Below are positions 1 to 11,972 of a DNA stretch of 64,000 bases, in pieces. A program made the position numbers and the translations under genes. Positions within the stretch are counted from its first letter, which is position 1. Every line of letters begins with the position of its first letter. The DNA comes from Saururus chinensis. Lineage: Eukaryota; Streptophyta; Magnoliopsida; Piperales; Saururaceae. Below the pieces are notes generated by a model. It did not search any database. It saw only the letters and a list, made by a program, of their open reading frames with translations, and was not told the origin of the DNA. Location of the stretch: NCBI GenBank assembly GCA_035235625.1, contig CP141144.1, positions 17,667,014 to 17,731,013 of the forward strand, read 5' to 3'.

Positions 1-3000
1 TCAGAAAAAAAATTTCTAAAAATCTTGTTTGGGTAGCCATTAATTGTATCATATATTATCTCTGTTATGAAAAATACCTACATTGTCCTCAAATAATTAG
101 AGGAAAAAGGGTGGGGTGAACAAGGATGGCCATCAATGGCGGACAAGGGTGGCCATTAATGGTGGATGAGGGTGGTCATGGTGGGAGGAGAAGGGGAAGA
201 ATACTTTATTGAAGAGGAGAAAAGGGAAGGGAGTTAGCATAGGAGAGAAGAATAAAATTGTGTGAGGACAATCATGGTGGGAGGAGAAGGGGGATAGGAA
301 AGCACACATATGTAAAAAGGAAAAAAAATGTAACAGTATTATAGCAAGAGAGAAGAGAAGGGTAAAAATGTCAACTCATGATATTTATTCCTTTTTTTTA
401 TACGCATTTAGCCTAAATTTTCTCAGAAGGAGAGTTAGGTAGAAAGCGGTTAAAAAGAAAAACTGAGTCAAAAACATGGTTAAAGGCGTTTTTGAAATAA
501 GTGAAGCTATTGGTCTAAATTGCCTAATTAAACAAGATTTATATGCAAAACAAAAAAAAAATCGGACAGAAAGTGGTTGCAAAGCATCATCCAAACGACG
601 CCCTAGTCGGACTCGATGGCGGGATGGCACAATTAGCGTAGGAAGGAGTCTTATGCACACTAGATGATGTTGGGACCCCCTACTTCAAGTAGGACTCGTG
701 CGTTGGAAGGATTCATGGTGGCACATGTGGGCAGCCACGCTAAGATGAATAGGTAGAGTGCTTATGCAAGACAGTTAGCTGAATGTGCATAAGATGAAGG
801 CTGGTTGGCTGGTCATTGGTAAGGATCATAGCATGACTATGAGTGTGTGTGGGAGCCAAGTGCAAGTGGAAAACCTAGTGGCAGTGGTTGCATGCAAAAA
901 AGATGCTTAAGACGACCAAATCCTAGTGGCACTTGGACTCTATGCGAGATGTGGACACAATGTAGACTTTGTTGAGGCAAGATGCATATGAGTTGAGAAC
1001 TTCAAGCTAGAGTAGGAGCTTCAAGGCTGCTGGATGAGGGCAGGACTCTAGAAGGAAGGAGCAGGCTGAATCATAACAAGGTTGGGACTCCTAGTAGAGG
1101 TCTTGGGTGGGCTTGAGTAGGTTTCCTAGTTGTATTCAGGCTGAGACTCTTATATGATGCATTTACAAAGTAACAATGACGTTCTAGTGGTACTAGTATT
1201 GTAATCAGAAATTGGTAAGAGAAGGCTGAGAGACGAGTTGTGTCCAATGTGAGTGCAGGGTTGCTCCTTAAGTTCGTGGGCAAAATAGATGGTCTTATTC
1301 ATTGTAATTTGAGCAAATATTTGTTGGTATAAAGGTTTTTAGGCTGTGCCTCCTTTTCCTACAAGTTTTTCAAAACTTGGGTGAAAGTTGGATAAGTAGG
1401 CTGCTGGTTGTGTGATACAACCTTGCCATCATGAGGCAGATTTTCAGCCAAGAATTTGTCCCCGTGACACCATTAGCCTCAATGCAAACATGTAAGACAG
1501 AAGTTGAATTAACTTTTGGAGAACATTGAAACCTTGTTGGACAATTTTGCCCAAACATGTCTTGTTCTCCACCCTATCTCAATGCTAGGTATGTATTTTA
1601 GGGCACAAGATTTATGGGATGCTACTTAGGTGGGTATATAGGTATACATGTCCCAACCCAACCCAGGTTTCTAAATTGAGCTTGAATAACTATTCAGGTT
1701 AGGTTCGCTTTAGGTTATCTACCTCCTACCCGACTAGACTAAGGTTATAAATATTAAATTTTTATATATTTTTTTTGTGTTTTGATAACAACTATTATTT
1801 TTTTATGAAAAAGAAAAAATCTACCAAATAATTATTTAAAATCTTTTATTTTTCATAATCAAGTGGGTTTTAAAAAAATTGAAAAAATATGTTAATTTTT
1901 TTAATTCTAAACAGGTTTGGTTGGGTTGGGATCCATTAGGGCTAGATTTATTATATTTGTATTGGGTTAGGTTTGGGTTACCATTTCTTAAATGCTAACT
2001 GGTTAGGGTTTGACAAAATCTGATTTGAACCCGAGCCAATGACATCACTACTTTTACAATTGTCATTAGGATTCAATTATCTTCCTTTTGATGAGAAGTG
2101 CAAGTGTTAATCGGTCATGTCAAAGGTGGGGGTGATAAGAGGTGGTTTTAAGTAAAGGAGGAATGCCACTTATACAAAAAATTTGAAGGGATGGTATTTA
2201 CTTTTAAACAAATCTCTTACTCTTCGAATGTGTAGATTATCAAGTTAATCATACTATTATATAAAGCAAATTGGGTGACTATGGAATTTTTATTTTTGAA
2301 TTATTTTATCCATATTTTCCCCTTAATTCTTATTCTATCCATGTTTTGTATCCTTATGTTATTTGATACAAGTTTAAATTAGTATGTGATTTGAGTATAT
2401 ATTAGCAAAATTATTTACTTAGATTTTTATTGATGTCTTGCCATGTCTCAACATAATACTAGGGGCTAATATGACATGGACCCTGTTTTATAGGTTATGT
2501 TTATTTTAATTTTGTAATATTGTATCTTATATTCCCAAACTCGGATTTACATGTTTTTAGTATCATTAGAAAGTTCTTGATGAGTTCTATCAAATGAGAT
2601 ATGTAGGACTATTTTTTACCAAACTTTTCATGGGCCACACGTGTACAACATAACTTTTTTTTATTTTTATGTATATTATACATGTTTGGATTTGAGCATT
2701 TTGGATACCCTTGGAAAACTCATGAAAGCTCTATCAAATGAGACCTACTGTCAAAATAGTGTGCTCTATGACATAAAGTCCTTTGACACTATTTTCTTTT
2801 CTAACCTATGATATAATATTTAACTTGTAAATTTAAATTCACAATTGTCTACTATAAGTGTTTTTGGGTCAATACAAAGTTTGTGTATATAATTTATAGT
2901 CATTATGATCCTAAAAGTATGTATTTTAATTATAGCATGCAAGGGATACCTTAGTTCAATACATACTTTATTTTTATTTTATCTTATCTAATTTATATTT

Positions 3001-3053
3001 ACACACATTATGCATATGTATTCTTGCTAGTATGATTAGTTTCAAATGAGCAG
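1..3053. other. AT-rich flank upstream of CslG-like exons; no gene recognised
   Basis: No open frame here resembles a known protein, and I could not find the missing upstream exons of the CslG-like gene. Two short structures are visible. Around 110-300 there are imperfect direct repeats built on 'ggtggccattaatggtgga' and 'tcatggtgggaggagaagggg'. Around 1640-2050 an AT-rich stretch is bounded by 'cccaacccaacccaggttt' and, in inverted orientation, 'aggtttggttgggttggg', which looks like a degenerate inverted-repeat element. The part next to 3053 may be intron of the CslG-like gene. Confidence 0.5.
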
Positions 3054-4966
3054 GTGGGCTTCAGGTATGGGTCCCTTGTGGAGGACTTCTTTACAGGCTA
3101 CCACCTAGTTTGTGAAGGTTGGAGGTCTATCTTTTGCAACCCGGAGAGGCCTGCCTTCCAAGGGGATGTGCCCATCAATCTGGAGGATTCCCTAAGCCAA
3201 AACAAGAGATGGTCTGTTGGTCTATTGGAGGTGATCTTTTCTAAATATAGCCCTTTCACCTTTGGTGCTAGGGTTCTTTCTGCTCCCATAGTTATGTGCT
3301 ACGCTCATTATTCCCTCTGCCCGGTCTGGGCCATTCCAATTATAACGTACGCCATACTACCGCCATTGGCCCTCCTAAACCAAGTTCAAACCTTTCCTCA
3401 GGTACATATCATCATTTCATTATATGCTATATTACCGTACCAAGCATGTTTGATGCCATTTTCCATATGCCTTGTTAAACTATTCTTTTCAATATTATCA
3501 TTGTTATAACAATATTATTGTTGTTATGTCAATATGTTATCATGTATATAAATATGTGATATATAACTTTACTATCTAAGCTAGACTAACGATTTGGAGG
3601 GGAATAAAGCATTTATATTTAAAGAGAAAATTTTAGATAAGGAAATCTATCAGCCTATAATTGTACAAAAGTCCCTTGTTGCAACTTCTTTTCACATAAG
3701 TTGTATAACAAAACTAGGAATTTTAGATACAGAACAAAATCCGACCTTTTGAGGCATTTTGGAATGAGTAATGCTATTTTGACGTTAAAAAGTGACGTCA
3801 AAAAGTTACTTCATCCTCTCAAAACCATTGATGAGTGGGACCCATCACTCATCAATGGTTTTGAGAGGATGAAGTAACTTTTTGACGTATCTTTCTCAAT
3901 GCAACTTAAGCATTTTTCTTTTGGAATCCATTATTTAAAAAATGACAAAAAGTCCCCAAAATCTCACCCATTCACTTCCAAGTTTAATTTAAATATTTTT
4001 TAAATCTCATCCTTCTCTTCCATGGTTGCCATCTTAGCCGGCCCACAGAGGATGACTATGATTTTGTTTCTTCAAAAGAGTTAATATGAGCCTTGGATCA
4101 GGAGCGATTACGTAGGCCATGGAAGCACAAATCGTCAAATTGAGATTTGATGGCATAGATTATTCAAAAGCAGCCTAGCCTATGAGCAAAGGCACTGTTA
4201 ATTTTGATCAAACTGCTAGTGATGTCCCAACTCATTCAAATATGTGAAAATTGAGGTGAAAATTGAGGCTCATGTTTATAGGACTCTATAAAATAATTTA
4301 AAAGTAAAAGTATTTTTGTTTTTGGGCAACTTTTATCTTGTCATTTCAAAGTTTGATTTTTGGAAAAATGGAGCTACTTTTTTTTACCTTATTTTTGACA
4401 TTGCCCTTACACTACAGGTGGGTGATGCATGGTTCTATGTATGTGTGTACCTTTTCCTAGGCGCTTATGGGCAAGACCTATTTGACTTTGTTAGGGAAAA
4501 GGGAACAACCAAAAGATGGTGGAGTGACCAAAGGATCTGGATGATAAGAGGGGTGTCATCCCACCTCTTTGCAGTAGTCGAGTTCTCCCTCCGGCTGATT
4601 GGAATCCCTAGTGTTGGATTCAATGTGACTAACAAGGTGGTTGATGAGGATCAAAACAAGCATTATGAGCAAGGAATCTTTGAGTTCGGTGTCCCCTCAT
4701 CGTTGTTTGTGACCATCAGTACGGTCGCCTTGCTCAATTTGATTGCCTTTATTTGGGGGATTGTGGTATCCATTCAACGTGGGAGCATAGAACATATGTT
4801 TTTGCAGATGTTCATCTCAGGATTTGTGGTGGTGAATGGTTGGCCGGTTTATGAGGCCATGACACTTCGGAAGGATAAAGGGAGGATGCCTACCAATGTT
4901 ACAATTATGTCAGCTTTCCTTGCATGTGCCATCTGCTTAGTGTCTTTTATCCTCCTACAATCTTGA
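3054..4966 (+). CDS. Cellulose synthase-like protein (CslG-type), two C-terminal exons only
   Basis: Two exons are visible: 3054-3401 and 4418-4966, separated by a GT-AG intron (donor caG|GTACAT, acceptor CTACAG|GTG) in phase 0. The first exon follows an acceptor, ATGAGCAG|GTG. Joined they give 298 residues ending at a TGA at 4964. Family members are roughly 700-750 residues, so this is the C-terminal part. Seen in exon 1: the acidic VEDFFTGY motif (last catalytic Asp region of GT2 enzymes), then the QNKRW form of the QxxRW signature, then hydrophobic segments. Exon 2 carries several membrane segments and conserved blocks such as FLGAYGQDL, YEQGIFEFGVPS and RKDKGRMP, which resemble CslG more than CslE (from memory of the families). 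Both exons are free of stops and frameshifts. Cellulose-synthase-like GT2 proteins are multi-pass endomembrane glycosyltransferases; some CslG relatives (CSyGT/SOAP5) glucuronosylate triterpenoids, but this cannot be decided here. The upstream exons with the first Asp motifs are not seen in the 3 kb to the left. The gene is therefore 5'-truncated or has a long intron. Confidence 0.82.
3795..3888. repeat. Perfect 43-bp inverted repeat (hairpin MITE) in CslG-like intron
   Basis: Positions 3795-3837 and 3846-3888 are exact reverse complements, with an 8-nt loop (ggacccat). The outer edge is acgtcaaaaagttacttc and its complement. A partial extra copy of the terminus (gacgttaaaaagt) precedes the left arm. 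The hairpin lies inside the intron between the two CslG-like exons, in the gene's sense orientation, so it would be in the primary transcript. Arms without a single mismatch suggest a recent insertion or a gene-conversion-prone palindrome. Confidence 0.85.
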
Positions 4967-7195
4967 AAGGAGAGTCCTACGATAAATGCTATAGATTGTG
5001 CTTCTCCAAGATGAAGTTGTAGGAATTAGAATGCTTTTGTTTTTATCCCCTTTTGTCTCACTTAGACACTTGCTTAGTTACCATGTCAACTAGATGAAAA
5101 TTAGACTTCCTCTTTCTAACTAAAAGAAAGTTTTCTCATCCTTATAACCCATAGAAAATAACCAACAAGTTCAATTTTTTTGTCAAAAGAGCAATAAGAC
5201 CACAATAAAATTTTATAGTTGATAACTATATTGCATGTCATGCAAAATTAAAATCCTTATAAATCTTTTGACAAATATGTGGCCATGTGGGCTTATTGGT
5301 AGAAGATTGCCTGGCACATGACGCAAATACACTAGCTTAGCGTTTTAGTTCCCAACAGACCGTTGAATCAGAATTAGATGGCTCTTATCGAGGAGACGAG
5401 GGTTGAGGGGGACAAATGCAATAGTATATTAAGTAAGGAGAGAAAAAAGGAGTGGAAGGGCCTCACAAGTAAAGGCCTCGTCCCCAGAGCCAATAGATTG
5501 ACTGACGGTCGATAGGGGAGGCAAAACCGATGGGGAGGTTGGATAAGGGTGCAGGAGTACTGAATGTTTGCTTGCCACCCATCTCTATGACTTGGATTAG
5601 TTCCTACCCCGGGAAAAGGCTCTGTCATATAAAGTTTAAACAATTATCTTGACTAATTTTGTGTGGTAAAGCAATGTCATTATTTATGTGTAATATTTGA
5701 GTCAATGGTTAAGTTGTTTGTTGTGTGTTGGAAAACTGAAGACCAAGAAGATTTAGAAGGTGATCAGATTCTTCATCAAGCTTGAAAGGTACAAAGACTA
5801 TGCACATCACACGCTTCAGTTTAAATTTGAATATTTTATTAAGTGCAAAAAATCAAGACAGGAAAGTGGAATCTGAATTTTTGAGTTCATATTGATCGAT
5901 CACCTACCGCTCGGTTCGAATATCAATTGCTTGGAATAACATCATTCTCGTATCTTTCAAACAGATGGACTTGTGCACATTGCATTTTGTCATCATTTGG
6001 CCTGCGATCTCTAATTGATTAGTAGTTTTGTCTTGTGGTCGTAGTGTTTGGTTATCTATCGCACATCGATTGTTGAGGCAGTTCAGTATGAAATTTGCCT
6101 AATTTGATCTCTAAATGACCCTAATTGAAAGGAAACTTCTGGAACATACTCTAAACCTATAGATATTCATAAGGATGCCAAAATACAAGAGAGAATGCCT
6201 TCCAGAGTTTGATTAGAAGATTGGAGGCTAGGGTTTCATGCTTTGTTCTTCATGAGTTTTTCTATACATTTGTATTGATTACAAAACGATTTTGATCAAA
6301 GTTGTGACTTTCTATGTTGTATTATTGTCAAGAGCCAGGTTTTTAAAATACCCAAAATTAAATTAGAGCTCGCCTGGGCTGTGATGATGGGGATTTCCCC
6401 ATAAGCATAACATAAAAAATTTATTTTTGAATAAATATACTACATGTGTACAAACACAAAAGGAAAATATAAACAAGGCTTCTTAATCCAAACAAAAATA
6501 ATAAAATAACTAAAGACCTACGGTGATGTTGTAGAACCTCCAACGCTCCTCAAAAGGTCCTAAAAACTTACTCCCTTACTAGATCCTGTAAGGTATGAGG
6601 ACGGTGAGTATTTTGGAATACTCAGTTGGAAAATTTATACTATTAGACATAAATATAGCATAGAACAATTTTTAAATCACATAATTAGATAAATAAATAA
6701 TACTTCTAAAATATTAGGGTGTATTTCTCACCAAAAACCTCCTTTAGAGCTTCTCTCTATACATTGAATATGCTACTAAGGTTTACAAGTTCTCATGACT
6801 TACTATCAGTGTCTTAGACACCTACTTCATCCTAATAAGTACAAAATAGGCATTTTTTGCTCCTCCACAAATCACCTCGTGTTTGTGGAGAAAAAAATCA
6901 CCCATGCTCATAGGGCCCTAGGATCAAGAGAGTAGATAGTCTAACTTAGCGAGCGTAGCCTTCTTAAAGGTTCTTGCCCTTTATTAGGAGCTAAATATAC
7001 TAATATGTATACAATGTATCTGATTTCCCCTCAGATTATAGCTATGAACTTTTCTATTTATAGAGCTCTTTTGATATATTTACCAAACTCCAGACAATAA
7101 ATCAATTTTAATTCCTCACTCATAAAGGGAAGTTTTATGTTCTAAATATCTCATTCCATTGTTTAGCCTTTCAAAAACCCAAGCCACACGTCTAC
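4967..7195. other. Intergenic, no feature recognised
   Basis: This is the region downstream of the CslG-like stop codon. It probably includes that gene's 3' UTR. No open frame resembling a known protein, no transposon terminus and no clear tandem repeat was found. It ends at the target-site duplication of the giant LTR that starts at 7201. Confidence 0.5.
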
Positions 7196-7200
7196 AAGCT

Positions 7201-10200
7201 TGTCATGCCTGATCTTTTTTCATACATTTACTTTAAAATTTTATTAAAATTTTGTTTCAAAATACACATATATAAATCAAAGGAATCAACGAAATTCAAA
7301 ACATGTGAAAATAATTTTTTATAAATTAATCTATTATACAACCAAATCAACATTCTCAAACATGACCCAAAACGAAAACATAAAAATTAAACCTTCCATG
7401 GCCATGGTGTTTAAAAATAAATACATCACAAACATCTTCTAAGTACAAGTTCTTCAATAGTCTGAGTTCTAAATCATACATATGCGCACAAGTCCAAAAA
7501 AATAATACATTTAACTCTTACCATACTCAATACATGAGATCGTGGCAACAAAAATAATAGAGGCTCGATATGAGTCCACAACACATCGGGGAAGATGAAG
7601 AGTGATCCACCACAAGGAACAAACCCCATTCCAAAAAGCTCTCAGTCGAACCTGCAAAAGCCACTAGGCCAAGGGGCTAAAAATATGGAAAATGAGTATT
7701 TTCATACCGAGTAGGGGAAATTGAATTAATAAACTTTGCATAAGAGTCCATACATAGATGTATTCATGCAACTTTACGTAAAGCAAGAAATACATGCAAC
7801 ATAAACAAAGTATCTCACACACAATCCATCACACTAGCTGAAATTACATTTACTCTTATGCTTACTCATACGACATACTCTTACACTTACAATCTAAATT
7901 AGAGCCTTACCAACTTACTCGTACGATCATACACATACTCGTATAACCTTACTTGTACAATCTTACTCTTACTCAGGAGTTTACTCTTATTGTTATCCTT
8001 AGAAGCTTACATTTACACTTGCTCAGAATCTTACATATACAACTTATTCAGAATCTGATGCATACAACTTATTTTTATCGCCGTATACATATTATCTACA
8101 ACTGAAGCTCATTATAATTAATAATCTTCATCGTCAAAAAGGAAAGGAATGCCACTATGGTGTCAACCTCCAGGGAGCAACTAGACGTTATGAACTTTTT
8201 CGAAGGTAAGGCACACCCATACTCATGGGGCACTGGATCAAACAGGTAAGAGTAGATCCATGATACTATATTACCTAAGTGCACAAATTCCTACTCTTTG
8301 GGGCCATACGGTGCCAACTAAGGGCTATACAATGCCAACTAAAGGTGAAAATTTTATAGTGCCGCTCTTGGGCAAAAATCTTATGGTGCCACTCTTGGGT
8401 AGACATAGAGTGTCATCTATAGGCAGAAAGACATACAATGTCAACAAAATGCAGAAACTTACAACGCTTTCAATAGATCATTAAACGTTTGGGCTTAAGT
8501 ATAGCACCAAGACAAGACTAACAAAACATATATCGCTCTTAACAGAGCATCAAATGTCTAGGCTGAAATACAACACCAAGTCCAAATCCTGTAGGATAAC
8601 ATCATGGCTAGACATGGAAGGATGCTAAGCCGATTACTTATCGTCCAGCTCAAACACGGGACTTAATCAGTCAAAACCCTCAGTCTCAAACTCGCAACGC
8701 TATCGTATTAGGGTTACTTACAATTCAAGTTCATATTATGTAACTTAGGCAACCAAGCAAGATTGAACCAAGCTAGAACCACTCCCTCTTTGAAGCTCTA
8801 ATATGCAAGGGCAACATACTTCACTTAACTCATCCAATCCATACTCATAAATCACCCTTACCCTTATAGTCTTACGGATCTCCACATACCTTTACTTTGT
8901 CATACTTAAACTATGTACAAGCATACTCTTACCATCATTTATATACGGCCTTACATCCCACACCATCCACCTTAAAACCAAATCATCTTACTTGAACTCC
9001 TCAAATGTTACCCCTCATATCTAACTCTAGTCATCAAACCCTTACTAATTCCTTACTCATTGTTCTTTCGTTACAATTCATATTACATACATTATGCGTA
9101 TATAATTATGCTGTCAACTCTTACTAACTCACAGTTGCCACAGACCTCCTGCTCACTGCTCCAACAAACTATCCAATTTAATCCAAACTAATTATCCAAT
9201 ATCATCAAGTTTGACCTTCGCCTGTCAATCTTATGCCTTCGGTCACCTGACACACTACTGTAATTTCCGCATCATAGACCATGAAGCACCCTTTCAACAA
9301 ACTTAGAATCAATGCACATACCCATGCCCATCAACCACACAAAGCCAGCCCACATACGAAGATCTATCACACATTGATCGCATACTTATAACTCATCAAA
9401 CAACTTACTATCATACTCCTTAGTCTTTTCTAGCATATGCATAATTCACATACGTAGAGCATGCTCATGGTTTACATGTATTTCATACGCATAATCTAAC
9501 TTACCATAATTTCTCATTTCTCCTGCATATATCATGCCATTGAATTTATCATGCAAAGCATTAAGTTACACACTCCTAACATGCTGCTAAACAGTCAAAG
9601 CATGCTATCATGAAATTATGAGTTCAAAGTTCCCTACCTCTTAATCCATGTGAGTTCCATGGTGGGAACACAACAATGGCGGTGTTGATGGCGGAATCGG
9701 CAGCCAAAAGTATTGCACTAAGAGAGATATTGTCCTAGTGCATGGAAGAGGTAGAGTTCGCTAGTGGCAGTCCCCCAGACAAAAGTTGAAGGCACTAAAG
9801 CTTGGAAAAGGTGGGCAACAAAGGCAACGACATCTTCAATTGCCACCCACAACCAAAACTATTGGTTCTGGTGGCGTGCATCAAGCACTACTTAGGGTGA
9901 AGGATCTGGGGATGGAAATGACCAAGTCTTCACTGGCCCAAGGCCAGTGGCTAATAGTGTTGCTTCTCCTTGGAAGGACCGGGAACCAGGGATTCTTTCC
10001 CGCAAATTCTCGATTGTGCGTAAGGGGAAGTGGGGGTGTGGAGGTGTAATCAAGCAAGAAGCGCTAGCCCTTGCTGTCATTGGGCTGGGGTAGAACCCAT
10101 GGCAGTCGGATAGGAGGCTCAAGTCTACAGGGTGTCAGACCGAATAGGTTGGCCCTAGGCTGGGGTGGGGCCTTTTGCAGCAGTCAGAGATGTACCCCAA

Positions 10201-11283
10201 AGTTTGAGGGAGTTTGGTTTGGGCAAAAGGCATGTATGGGAGGCCCGGAACAACTACCCCTTGTCATCATTGGCTCGAGCAAGTGACCACGACTATCTAC
10301 TAGTCGGAGTTGGTTGCAGCAGAACTGCCAGTCAGAAGAAATGAAGAAGGGGAGTTGATTTCGTTGGGGACAATAGTGTTCTAGGCGGCGGTAGACATGT
10401 TGTTGCTGGGCCACGAATGGCCAGACGGGAGCCAGACTGGGAAGACAGTGGCAAACCAGTAGTCGTTGGATCACGACGAGCTGAATGGATGTTGGTCTGA
10501 TGTTGTCCAACATCTGGCAGCGGAGAATAGATGCCGCCAGAGGAAAAAGAGGGAGGGCGGATATCCGTTTGGCATCTAGATAGGGCAGAAGGTGGGGGTC
10601 GGGGGAGGTAGCAATCCGGGTAGGGGTGGCCTTGCCATAGCAAGGTTGAGGGGGCTGAAGGCGGGCCGATAGTGGCCGATGATCGGTGGCTCTTAGAAAG
10701 CCAGAAAAAAAAAAAGAAACAAAAGGGGCAAGGCCCTTTTTACCTTGTGCAGGCTGAGGAGGGGCGGGGAGGCCGAAATGCAATGCCTAGATGTCATCCT
10801 AGCTGAGGCAGAGCCATGGTGGTCGGCTGGAGGTCATCTAGCCTGTGGCGGCAATTGATCGGGCAAAGAAAGGGGTGGTTTTTGCCGGGCTGAATGGGAA
10901 AAGAGAAGAGAGAGAGGACAGCCGGTGGGGCCAGACATTGGGATTCACAAAAGAAGGGGGCGAAGGTTTTCCCTCCATTTGCAGCAGGTCGGGTGCACTA
11001 CACTTAATCTGCTCCTTTCCCTTTTTTATTAATTTTTTCTTCGCTCTCTTTTTATACATCCTTTTCTCTTTCTTTTCACTCCTCTTTTCATGCCGAAAGT
11101 TTCTAGGGCGTGTCGAGGCCCGCGACCTGCGACTAAACACCACTCCCAACTCTATTGTAAAAAATATCAAGGTTAAATACAAAAACAAATACGCCGAAGC
11201 ATCAAATTTCTTTGTCGAAAATATGAGCATAAAAAAATAACAAAAAATTATAAAAAAATTGGAGAAAGATCACGAATGTTACA
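7201..11283 (+). mobile_element. Giant solo LTR, copy A (about 4.08 kb, Tekay-like)
   Basis: The element begins TGTCATGCCTGATC and ends GAATGTTACA, degenerate forms of the TGTAACGCC...GTTACA termini seen in copy C. It is flanked by AAGCT at 7196-7200 and AAGCC at 11284-11288, a 5-bp target duplication with one mismatch. No gag or pol lies beside it, so it is read as a solo LTR left by LTR-LTR recombination. Inside are short tandem motifs (for example 'atggtgccactcttggg' around 8300-8420 and 'ttactcgtacaatcttac' around 7910-7990), a GC-rich block around 9650-10850 and an AT-rich 3' end. Its inverse copy runs 22675 to 11978. The open frames in the GC-rich part (for example 10184-10783 on the minus strand) resemble no protein I know. 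Assignment to Tekay/Del rests on LTR length and terminal sequence only. Confidence 0.75.
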
Positions 11284-11288
11284 AAGCC

Positions 11289-11972
11289 ATGGGAGCATTA
11301 TTGATAATGACCATAAAGATAGGGTTAGGTACTTGTTCCAATGAGACAATTACCTTTCATTTATCTCATTCCAATAACTCAATCGACATGCTTGTACGTA
11401 CTTATAAAAATATTCTTGAAAATCATCTTTTTGACAAGGAAATATTCATCTAAAACTACCTCTCAAATATACCTTATTTATAATTAAATAGTGGCGAAGC
11501 TAAATTTTGTCTATATCACATGAATCACAATGCATAATTCATAACTTAAAAAAATAATCATTCAATAATATGAAGATATGAGACAATCATAAAAACATGC
11601 ACTTGAAACTAACGTGGGCACTTAATATAATAGAGTCATATGTCTTAGTTTCAAAATATTACCCTATGTAAGCATTTATACCTTAGGGGAGGATAAAAAC
11701 CCCTACCTAATTCTTTGTGCAAGTTTGAAGGCGATGAACAAAATACTCTTTATTTTGACAATAATTTTCTTTCTTTTAGAGTCCTCAAATCGAGCCTTCC
11801 ATCATGTAGAGCACTCTTGAATCATGTATAAACGCCTATTGAACAACCCAAATCGGACTTAAAATGAGCTTATAATGTAATAAATAGGGTTGGAAGAGGG
11901 AAACCCCTCTTTAAATAATGTTGGTACCCCACCATCAAAGCAAAGTGAGCCACACAGGTAGCATCGGCGCCG
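11289..11972. other. Spacer between two inverted giant LTRs, no gene
   Basis: About 0.68 kb of AT-rich DNA separates the downstream TSD of LTR copy A from the likely TSD of copy C. No coding sequence, repeat or RNA gene was recognised. Confidence 0.5.

Noticed and set aside
10184..10783. 199-codon minus-strand frame in the GC-rich part of giant LTR copy A
   Set aside because: No recognisable protein similarity and it overlaps other open frames. It lies within an LTR, and the homologous parts of copies B and C do not keep an obviously equivalent frame.
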